Positions 34,724-41,293 of a stretch of DNA of 64,000 bases are shown here, piece after piece. The DNA lies in contig NZ_JASZYS010000012.1 of NCBI RefSeq assembly GCF_030316845.1, forward strand, positions 1 through 64,000, in the 5' to 3' direction. The position numbers were made by a program, and so were the translations under genes. The DNA comes from Variovorax davisae. GTDB taxonomy: Bacteria > Pseudomonadota > Gammaproteobacteria > Burkholderiales > Burkholderiaceae_C. The notes under the pieces were generated by a model, which was not told the origin of the DNA, searched no databases, and saw only the letters and a list, made by a program, of their open reading frames with translations. The stretch's first letter is position 1; the number at the start of each line of letters is the position of its first letter.

Positions 34724-34742
34724 ACTCCCACATCGTGGGAGT
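34724..34742. promoter_or_regulatory. Candidate IclR operator before the dehydratase operon
   Basis: Perfect inverted repeat ACTCCCAC-ATC-GTGGGAGT, 15 bases before the ATG of the dehydratase large subunit. It contains the CCACATCGTGG core shared with the site at the regulator start. Binding here would block the transcript's 5' end. Confidence 0.7.
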
Positions 34743-34757
34743 CAAACGGAATCGACA

Positions 34758-36056
34758 ATGCCCCACACGATGACCGAGAAGATCCTGGCCCGCGCCTCCG
34801 GCAAGGTGCGCGTGAAGCCGGGCGAAGAGATCACGGCGCGCCCCGACTTCGTCATCAGCTACGACTTCCCCGGCTACACCGACGTCTTCTTCAAGGAGAC
34901 GCGCGAGGACTTCGGCATCGAGAAAGTGTCCAGTCCGGAGCGCTTCGTCCTCTTCATCGATCACATGGTGCCGGCTGCGGCGCCGAAGGAAGAAGAGCTG
35001 CACAAGGTCACCCGCGCCTGGGGCAAGGAACAAGGCGTTCCGGTCTACGAGCGCGAGGGCATCGGCCACCAGGTGGCGGCCGAGCTGGGCTATGCCACGC
35101 CGGGCGGCTTCGTCGTGCACTTCGACGGCCACGTCAGCCAGCTGGGCGCCTTCGGCAGCTTCGCGTTCGGCGCCCGCAAGGGCGTGATCGAATCCTTCGT
35201 GACGGAGAACGTGACCATGACCGTCCCGGCGACGGTCAAGGTGGAGCTGGTCGGCACGCTTCAGCCCGGCGTGATGGCGCGTGACGTGTTCCACCAGATG
35301 GTGCGCGTGATGGGGCCGGCGTCCTGTTGCTTCAAGGCCGTCGAACTCTGCGGCCCCGTCATCGACCAGATGAGCATCGAAGGCCGGCAGACCATCTGCG
35401 GCCAGGCGATGTTCCTCGGCGCCACCACCATGCTCATTGCGCCCGATGCGAAGACGCTCGCCTACGTGGCCGGCCGCTCGAAGCTGGACCTGGAGCCGGT
35501 GTATCCCGACGCCGATGCCGTCTACGAGCGGGTCGTGACCATCGACGTGTCGGCGCTCGAGCCCATCGTGGTGGTGCCGCCCAGCCCGGCGAACACGCGC
35601 GACCTCAAGGACTACATCGGCGTGGAGGTTCACACGGGCTACCTCGGTTCATGCGCCAGCGGGCGGCTGGAGGACCTGCGCGTGGCGGCGCAGGTGCTGC
35701 GCGGGCGCCGCATCCAGCCCGGCTTCCAGCTGCACGTGGTGCCGACGTCCAAGGCCATCATGGCGGCGGCGGCACGCGAAGGCCTGATCGAATGCCTGGT
35801 CGAGGCCGGTGCCTTCATCAGCTCGCCCAGCTGCGACTACTGCTTCGGCCGGATCGCCACCATGAGCGCCGGCCAGCGCGCCGTGTCCACCGGCACGCTG
35901 AACACGCCGGGCCGCATGGGCAGCGTCGATTCCGAGATCTACATCTGCAACGCGGCCGTGGTGGCGGCGTCGGCGCTGGAGGGCCGCATCGCCGATCCGC
36001 GCCCGTACCTGGCCGAAGCGGCCGCAGCCGCCGCAGCCGCCGGAGCCGCCGCATGA
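34758..36056 (+). CDS. Aconitase-family (LeuC/DmdA-like) dehydratase, large subunit
   Basis: 432 aa. The three [4Fe-4S] ligands are C299 (GSCASGR), C359 and C362 (SCDYC); their spacing (60 and 3) equals that of LeuC. Other family motifs are changed: the DSHT of LeuC is DGHV (HFDGHVSQLGAFGSFAFG) and the STSNRNFEGRQG-type loop reads STGTLNTPGRMGS. It should hydrate/dehydrate a 2-hydroxy-diacid. With the small subunit and a PEP-mutase-family lyase next door, 2,3-dimethylmalate or another alkylmalate is a candidate, but the altered loops argue against isopropylmalate. A Pro/Ala-rich tail ends the protein; small-subunit ATG overlaps its stop. Confidence 0.85.
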   Translation: MPHTMTEKILARASGKVRVKPGEEITARPDFVISYDFPGYTDVFFKETREDFGIEKVSSPERFVLFIDHMVPAAAPKEEELHKVTRAWGKEQGVPVYEREGIGHQVAAELGYATPGGFVVHFDGHVSQLGAFGSFAFGARKGVIESFVTENVTMTVPATVKVELVGTLQPGVMARDVFHQMVRVMGPASCCFKAVELCGPVIDQMSIEGRQTICGQAMFLGATTMLIAPDAKTLAYVAGRSKLDLEPVYPDADAVYERVVTIDVSALEPIVVVPPSPANTRDLKDYIGVEVHTGYLGSCASGRLEDLRVAAQVLRGRRIQPGFQLHVVPTSKAIMAAAAREGLIECLVEAGAFISSPSCDYCFGRIATMSAGQRAVSTGTLNTPGRMGSVDSEIYICNAAVVAASALEGRIADPRPYLAEAAAAAAAAGAAA

Positions 36057-36589
36057 GCCTCGTCAACCTGCGCGGGCGCGTGGCCTGGATCTTCGACGAA
36101 GACGATTTCGACATCGACCTGATCGTCGGCGTGCGCAACATCAAGATCACCGACGTGGCGGAGCTCGCCGCATTGGCAATGGCCGACTACCTGCCCGACT
36201 TCGCCAGCACCGTGCAGAAGGGGGACGTTCTCGTCGGCGGGCGCAATTTCGGCTACGGACATCCGCACTATCCGGCCATGCGGGCGATGCGGCACCTGGG
36301 CATTTCCTGCGTGATCGCGGAGTCGTTCTCGCCGGGATTCTTCCGCGGGGAAATGAGCATGGGCTTTCCGCTGGTCACCTGTCCCGGCATCCGCGCCGCC
36401 GCCGCGCGCGGCGATGCGCTGGAAGTGAACTGGGACACCCGCGAAGTGAGCAACACCCGCACCGGCCAGAAGCTGCCGCTTCAGCCTTTTTCCGCTTCCG
36501 AGCGCGGCATGCTCGATGCGGGCGGCCTGATCCCCTATCTCAAGGCGCGCATCGCGAAAGCCGAGAACCCCGAGGCGCAGTCGCCCTGA
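36053..36589 (+). CDS. Aconitase-family (LeuD/DmdB-like) dehydratase, small subunit
   Basis: 178 aa, swivelling-domain fold: KGDVLVGGRNFGYG, then LGISCVIAESFSPGFFRGEMSMGFPLVTC. The active-site loop that normally reads GSSREHA is GYGHPHYPAM here, so a key substrate-contacting Ser-Arg pair is missing. It pairs with the upstream large subunit (ATGA overlap). The change points to a different substrate or a subfamily of its own. Confidence 0.85.
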   Translation: MSLVNLRGRVAWIFDEDDFDIDLIVGVRNIKITDVAELAALAMADYLPDFASTVQKGDVLVGGRNFGYGHPHYPAMRAMRHLGISCVIAESFSPGFFRGEMSMGFPLVTCPGIRAAAARGDALEVNWDTREVSNTRTGQKLPLQPFSASERGMLDAGGLIPYLKARIAKAENPEAQSP

Positions 36590-36684
36590 CTCGATCGGCG
36601 CCGCCCCGCGCCATGCGGACTTTTTCTCAATCAACCGTGCCGCGGACCGCTTCGGACAAGGGCACGAATATCTGGAGCAACGAG

Positions 36685-37566
36685 ATGACCCCCAGCCGCC
36701 AGGCGCTTCGCCAACGCATCACCCACGGGCCCACCTTCTGGTTCGGCGGCGCACAGGACGCCCTGTCGGCGCTGCTCGTCGATCAGTCGGACTTCGATGG
36801 CGTCTTCAGCACCGGCTTCGGCATTTCCGCCTCGCTGCTCGGACAGCCCGACATGGAGCTCTACACGCTGACCGAGAACGTGGCGACCGTCAACCGGATG
36901 GTCAACGCGGTTCGAAAGCCGGTCTTTGCCGATGCCGATACCGGCTACGGCAACGTGCTCAACGTCGGGCGCACCGTGCGCGAGTTCGAGAAGGCCGGCG
37001 TGGCCGCGCTCTCGCTGGAAGATCAGGTCAGCCCCAAGCGCTGCCCGGCTGCGGCCACCCAATCGATCGTGGTGCCGATGGAGGTGGCGGTGGCGCGCAT
37101 CAAGGCCGCGGTGGATGCGCGCCAGGACGCCGACCTGCTCATCGTCGCGCGCACCGACGCCATGGACGCGGGCGAGGCCCTGGAGCGCGCGGCCCGGTAC
37201 GCCGAAGCCGGCGCCGATCTGATCCAGCCCATCTCGCGCACCTTCCACAGCTACGAGCAACTCGTCCAGCTGCGCGAGGTGTGCGGCCGCCGCCTGTCGC
37301 TGCAGCTGATGGCGGGCACCTGGATGACGTCGCTGAGCCGGGCCCAGATCGAGCAGGTCGCGGCTTTCGCCACCTACCCCATTGCCAGCCTGCTGAGCAT
37401 CGTGCAGGCGGTGCGCGGCAACCTGCAGGAGCTGGCGCGGCGCCGCTGCGGCGACTTCGACGGTCTGCCCTTCGAACAGACCACCATGGCGGCCTTCAAG
37501 GACATCATCGGCTGGCATGCGCTCGAGGAGCGGCAGGCCCGCTACGAAGTCGGCAGCAGCCACTGA
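36685..37566 (+). CDS. PEP mutase / isocitrate lyase superfamily C-C lyase
   Basis: 293 aa from ATG 36685, which has GGAG (36674-36677) 7 bases upstream; an in-frame ATG at 36613 would add 24 unlikely residues. TIM barrel with Mg2+-binding FADADTGYGN (81-90), LEDQVSPKRC (111-120) with the catalytic-loop C120, and LIVARTDAMDAGEALERAARYAEAGAD-like phosphate/carboxylate site. Family members cleave 2-methylisocitrate, 2,3-dimethylmalate, oxaloacetate or similar to a keto acid plus a second acid. The Cys is followed by P-A-A instead of G-H, so it is not a standard methylisocitrate lyase. Confidence 0.85.
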   Translation: MTPSRQALRQRITHGPTFWFGGAQDALSALLVDQSDFDGVFSTGFGISASLLGQPDMELYTLTENVATVNRMVNAVRKPVFADADTGYGNVLNVGRTVREFEKAGVAALSLEDQVSPKRCPAAATQSIVVPMEVAVARIKAAVDARQDADLLIVARTDAMDAGEALERAARYAEAGADLIQPISRTFHSYEQLVQLREVCGRRLSLQLMAGTWMTSLSRAQIEQVAAFATYPIASLLSIVQAVRGNLQELARRRCGDFDGLPFEQTTMAAFKDIIGWHALEERQARYEVGSSH

Positions 37567-37627
37567 CGGCGCGCCTTTCCCGACCCATCCCCTTCCTTTC
37601 CTCCCAGTAGAACGATCAGGAGCAAAC

Positions 37628-38620
37628 GTGCGTACTTTCAAGTTGATGGGCCACCTCGTGGTGGCCGCCACTCTGGCGCTGGCCTTCGGCGCGGCGACGG
37701 CGCAAGGCAGCGCCTTTCCGACCAAGCCGATCCGGATCGTCGTGCCGTACCCGCCGGGCGGCGCCACCGACGTGGCGGCGCGCATGCTGGTCCCGCGCCT
37801 TCAGGAGGAACTCGGCCAGAGCATCGTGGTCGAGAACCGTCCCGGCGCCGGCGGCAACATCGCCATGAACGCCGTGGCGCAAAGCAGTCCCGATGGCCAC
37901 ACCCTGGCGATGACGCTGACCGGCATGCTGTCGATCAACCCGGTGATCTACAAGAAGGCCGGCTTCGCCGCTTCCGACTTCGTGCCGGTCGCCCAGGTCT
38001 CGCTGGCGCCGCTGCTGCTGGTGGTGCCGGAGAACTCTCCCTACAAGAACGTGCAGGAACTGCTGGCCGCCGGCAAGAAGGCGGGCAAGGACGGCCTGGC
38101 CTACGGTTCGGCCGGTGCCGGCGGCCTGTCGCACCTGGCTTCCGAATCGATCAATGCGCACGCGAACGGCAACTTCGTGCACGTGCCCTACAAGGGCGGT
38201 GCACCGCTGGTGCAGGCGCTGATGGCCAACGAGGTGGCGTGGGGCCTGCTCGGGACGGGCGATGCGCGCAGCTTCGTGCAATCAGGCAAGTTGCGCGCCA
38301 TCGGCGTGCTGCGCAACGGCCGCTCCGAACTCTGGCCGGGCATCCCCACGCTGACCGAGCAGGGCGTGCCAGGGGGCGTGGATTTCGACGTCTGGTTCGG
38401 CGTGGTGGCGCCGGCCAAGACGCCGGCACCGGTGGTGAAGCTCCTGAACGACAAGATCGCGCAGATCGTCGCCGAACCGGCGTTCCGCAAGCGGCTGAAC
38501 GAACTCGGCGGCGTGGCCCCGGTCAGCGGCAACAGCGCCGCGGATTTCGCGCAGGTGCTCCAGCGCGAGCTGGCGGTGTTGCCCAAGGCCGCACAGGCGG
38601 CGGGGCTGCAGCTCGACTGA
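37628..38620 (+). CDS. Bug/TctC-family tripartite tricarboxylate receptor
   Basis: 330 aa. GTG 37628 has AGGAG (37618-37622) in front. Signal peptide with LALAFGAATAQG, then the Bug-family start AFPTKPIRIVVPYPPGGATDVAARML; also IVVENRPGAGGNIAMNAVAQSSPDGHTL and FVHVPYKGGAPLVQALMANEV. These periplasmic proteins bind carboxylates. No TctAB membrane subunits are nearby, so it is an orphan receptor, presumably for the substrate of the dehydratase/lyase genes. Confidence 0.93.
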   Translation: MRTFKLMGHLVVAATLALAFGAATAQGSAFPTKPIRIVVPYPPGGATDVAARMLVPRLQEELGQSIVVENRPGAGGNIAMNAVAQSSPDGHTLAMTLTGMLSINPVIYKKAGFAASDFVPVAQVSLAPLLLVVPENSPYKNVQELLAAGKKAGKDGLAYGSAGAGGLSHLASESINAHANGNFVHVPYKGGAPLVQALMANEVAWGLLGTGDARSFVQSGKLRAIGVLRNGRSELWPGIPTLTEQGVPGGVDFDVWFGVVAPAKTPAPVVKLLNDKIAQIVAEPAFRKRLNELGGVAPVSGNSAADFAQVLQRELAVLPKAAQAAGLQLD

Positions 38621-38948
38621 GCGCTCGCTGCCACGACGGGGCAGGGTAGGTTCGAATTGGCGAGGGTCAGGCAAGCTCCTACAATTTTCGCGATGGTCGG
38701 TCCCGGACCGATCTCGCCGAACCCCTGCGCGCCGCAGCGACCGTCGCGCCCAACGTTCCGCACAAGCCGCCTCGCGCGTCGCTGATCGCCCAGCACCCGC
38801 GGTCGGCTGCTGGCGATGCGCGCATGCACCGTTCATGCCGCGCCCATGCCAAGGAGGCCGACGGCAGCCTCCTTCGAAGGTCTTGCCGATGGCAGCACCC
38901 CTCACGATCGCATTCACTGCTGCAGAGGGACTGAAACAGGAGGCAAAG
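38621..38948. other. Intergenic region with promoter, no gene seen
   Basis: 328 bases between the Bug receptor and the orphan methyltransferase. Open frames here are shadows without ribosome-binding sites. It carries one good sigma-70 promoter (38657-38685) and then a long leader in which I find no recognised RNA structure. Confidence 0.6.
38657..38685 (+). promoter_or_regulatory. Sigma-70-type promoter for the orphan methyltransferase
   Basis: TTGGCG, 17-base spacer, TACAAT. It is the best -35/-10 pair seen in this part of the window and would give an unusually long leader of about 255 bases before the methyltransferase ATG. Confidence 0.55.
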
Positions 38949-39932
38949 ATGACGATGCTCAATTGGACGAGACGGTTGCGGCAGCTGCCCAATGCCCCGG
39001 TGCTTCGCTCGGTGCTGCTCCGACTGAAAAGCGAGGAGTTCCACACGCCCGCTGGATTCTGCAAATATTTCGGCGTCTTCGAGTGCTTCGACGCCGCCCG
39101 TGCCTGGCTGCCCCGCAACGAAGGATTCGACAACGCGGCCTTGGTCCGCGGCTACCAGCAGCATGCCCGTCACGTGTTTGCCTATGACTACCCCATGATG
39201 TGGTGGCTGCAGCTCGCTTTTCGCGACGGCGCCAGAACGTTGCTCGACATCGGTGGCTCCTACGGCGTGCATTACTACGCCTATGGGCGCTATCTGCAAA
39301 TGCCGGACGATCTGATCTGGGAGGTGGCGGAGTTGCCGGCGATGATCGCCATTGGCAGGGAGTTTGCCGCTCGCAAGACGACCGCGCTTCGCTTCACCCG
39401 CGACGTCCGGGAGGCGGGAAGGCGTGCCACGATCTGGCTTTCCTCTGGCGCCCTCCAATACATGGACGAAGGTCGATTGGATCGCTGGCTCCAAATGTCC
39501 GGAGCGCGCCCATCCCACATCCTTCTGAACAAGCTTCCGATCTATGACGGGAGCGACTTCGTAACGGCCCAGAATATCGGCTGCGACTGCTACGCGCCGG
39601 TGCATGTCTACAACCGCGCCAAATTCGTCAGCGAGGTCGAGGGCCTAGGCTACACGCTGAAGGACGAATGGAAGGTTCACGAGCGCAGCCTGTGGATTCC
39701 GGGACATCCGGAGTGCGCCATACAGGCCTTCTCCGGGTTGTATTTTTCCCGGACAGACTCGACGCATCGGCCGCTGAGCGCCGCCTCGACCTCGGTGGCC
39801 GCGCCCCCGCCGTTGGCATTGGAGCGCCGACGCACGGACAGGGTGCCCTGCCTCGTGCGCCGACTGCAAGTCCGCGTCACGCTTGGAAAATGCCCGTTTC
39901 CCCGTGGAGAAACGTACAAAGTGAGAGGTTGA
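38949..39932 (+). CDS. TIGR04325-like methyltransferase, possibly acquired
   Basis: 327 aa, ATG with AGGAGG (38938-38943) 5 bases upstream. N-terminal FGVFECFDAARAWLP and GFDNAALVRGY are typical of the TIGR04325 group; SAM motif TLLDIGGSYGVHYYAYGRYL follows, then EVAELPAMIAIGREFA and IWLSSGALQYM. Such proteins usually sit in polysaccharide or glycan clusters; here it is alone. Base composition is visibly lower in GC than the flanks. After SGLYFSRTDS (about residue 270) the last ~57 residues are Arg/Pro/Ala-rich, look out of character and run into the 3' end of the SRP RNA gene, so the natural C-terminus may have been lost and replaced by read-through sequence. Confidence 0.75.
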   Translation: MTMLNWTRRLRQLPNAPVLRSVLLRLKSEEFHTPAGFCKYFGVFECFDAARAWLPRNEGFDNAALVRGYQQHARHVFAYDYPMMWWLQLAFRDGARTLLDIGGSYGVHYYAYGRYLQMPDDLIWEVAELPAMIAIGREFAARKTTALRFTRDVREAGRRATIWLSSGALQYMDEGRLDRWLQMSGARPSHILLNKLPIYDGSDFVTAQNIGCDCYAPVHVYNRAKFVSEVEGLGYTLKDEWKVHERSLWIPGHPECAIQAFSGLYFSRTDSTHRPLSAASTSVAAPPPLALERRRTDRVPCLVRRLQVRVTLGKCPFPRGETYKVRG

Positions 39933-40028
39933 CGAGCCTTACCCCCGGCACTGGCTACGCAGTTAGGGCTGCTTGGTTCCCCACCTGACCCGGTTGGCCA
40001 CTTCACCATGCGGGGAGGCCCGTCAACC
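39927..40028 (-). ncRNA. ffs: 4.5S SRP RNA
   Basis: About 102 bases. On the minus strand the ends GGTTGACG and CGTCAACC pair perfectly, the inner stem continues with GCCT/AGGC and CCCC/GGGG, and the apex is the universal SRP domain IV: GTCAGG-TGG-GGAA-CCA-AGCAG, that is the symmetric internal loop and GGAA tetraloop that bind Ffh. It is the small-type bacterial SRP RNA, needed for membrane targeting. Its 3' end overlaps the stop of the convergent methyltransferase ORF by 6 bases. ffs near dnaX is a common arrangement. Confidence 0.9.
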
Positions 40029-40061
40029 GAGGATTGTAGGCGACCGCGAAAGCCCCGGCCT

Positions 40062-41183
40062 TCACCAGACCATCAACGAGGTTTCGAGTGCCGCGTCGGC
40101 ATAGTAGAGGCGCACCCCCACCTGGTACTTGCGGCCCTTCTGCAGCCGCATCGTCACCTTGGCGTTGAGGTCGGTGCCGCTGTCGTCGGCGCCCGCGATC
40201 TGCACGTTGCCGGCCGGTGTGACCTCGAACAGCACCAGCACGGTGTCCGACGTGCCGAAGGTGCCGATGTTGTAGGTCCGGGTGCGCGTCGGCGAGAACT
40301 CGAAGGTGCGGGTCTCGCCGGCCTTGAGCTTGAGCAACTGCGACAGCCCGATCTTCAGCGGCGTCGCCACCGGCGTCCGCACGCCCGGGTACGACTCCAC
40401 CACCCAGGCCTTGTCCGCGAAAGAGAGCCCGCCCTTGGGCTGCAGGCCTGCCTGGTATTTCTCCGGCGCGATGATCAGCCCGGCTCCGAACTGGTACTCC
40501 ATGACCGAGTCCGGGTCCCAGGTCGTGCCCTTGATCTCCGACACCGGGATCTTGCGCAGGATGTTCCACTCGATCTGCGACTCGTTCCAGTTGTTCGGCG
40601 GCCCCTTGAAATAGGCCAGCACGGCGTCGCGGTTCCAGGAGATGCCCGCGTTCGGGTTCTGGTGCTCGTGCTCGAGGCCCAGCGTATGGCCGATCTCGTG
40701 CAGCGCCGTGTCGTGACCATAGGTGGTGGTCAGCGCCCAGCCGAAGTTCATCGTGCGTTCCTGCGGCGACCGGGTGTTGAGCACATCGCGCCCGACATAG
40801 GACCAGGAGCCGTCCTGCGGATCGAAGCCGATCCGCACGATCGCATCCTCGGGCGCCTCCACGCGCCGGAAGGCGATGCTGAGGCCGAGCTTGGCCCAGG
40901 TTTCGAAGGAACCGTCGACCACCGCGATGTCGGCACTGCCGCCCTGCCAGGCGGCGGGCACGCTGTCGCCGCGCTTGAAGCAGTAGTAGGTGATCTGGGT
41001 GCCGCTGACCCATTTCTTGCCCGCGGCCAGGATGGCACGGACGCGGCCGGCGGCGACGCCGGCGTCGAACTGGCGCACCGGCTGCACCGGTTGCGCGCAA
41101 TAGCGCCGCGCCTCGACGGCTGCGCGCGCACCGGATTTCTTGGCGGCAGCCGGGCGGGCCGCCTTGCGGGTCGCAGTGGGCAT
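40062..41183 (-). CDS. Matrixin-type zinc metalloprotease with C-terminal PPC-like domain
   Basis: 373 aa. ATG 41183 has GAGGA (41191-41195) 7 bases upstream. The metzincin site HEIGHTLGLEHEHQNP places zinc ligands at H162, H166 and H172 with E163 as base; SVMEYQF fits the Met-turn. The last ~85 residues (LKAGETRTFEFSPTRTRTYNIGT, VTMRLQKGRKYQVGVRLYY) look like a pre-peptidase C-terminal beta-sandwich. Residues 1-25 are Arg/Lys/Ala-rich and are not a signal peptide, which is odd for a secreted-type protease; a longer start at 41279 (MTRRPPCAAAYAILQM) is poor. Substrate unknown. Confidence 0.85.
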   Translation of the reverse strand: MPTATRKAARPAAAKKSGARAAVEARRYCAQPVQPVRQFDAGVAAGRVRAILAAGKKWVSGTQITYYCFKRGDSVPAAWQGGSADIAVVDGSFETWAKLGLSIAFRRVEAPEDAIVRIGFDPQDGSWSYVGRDVLNTRSPQERTMNFGWALTTTYGHDTALHEIGHTLGLEHEHQNPNAGISWNRDAVLAYFKGPPNNWNESQIEWNILRKIPVSEIKGTTWDPDSVMEYQFGAGLIIAPEKYQAGLQPKGGLSFADKAWVVESYPGVRTPVATPLKIGLSQLLKLKAGETRTFEFSPTRTRTYNIGTFGTSDTVLVLFEVTPAGNVQIAGADDSGTDLNAKVTMRLQKGRKYQVGVRLYYADAALETSLMVW

Positions 41184-41293
41184 CTCGATCTCCTCGTGTT
41201 TTTTCATGCTAGGCGCGGCGGCCGCGAAAGCCATCTGCAAGATGGCGTAGGCCGCGGCGCAGGGAGGGCGCCGCGTCACCCTAAAATGCGGCG

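Noticed and set aside
38679..39605. 308-residue minus-strand frame opposite the orphan methyltransferase
   Set aside because: No ribosome-binding site or family; the + strand frame has clear methyltransferase motifs.
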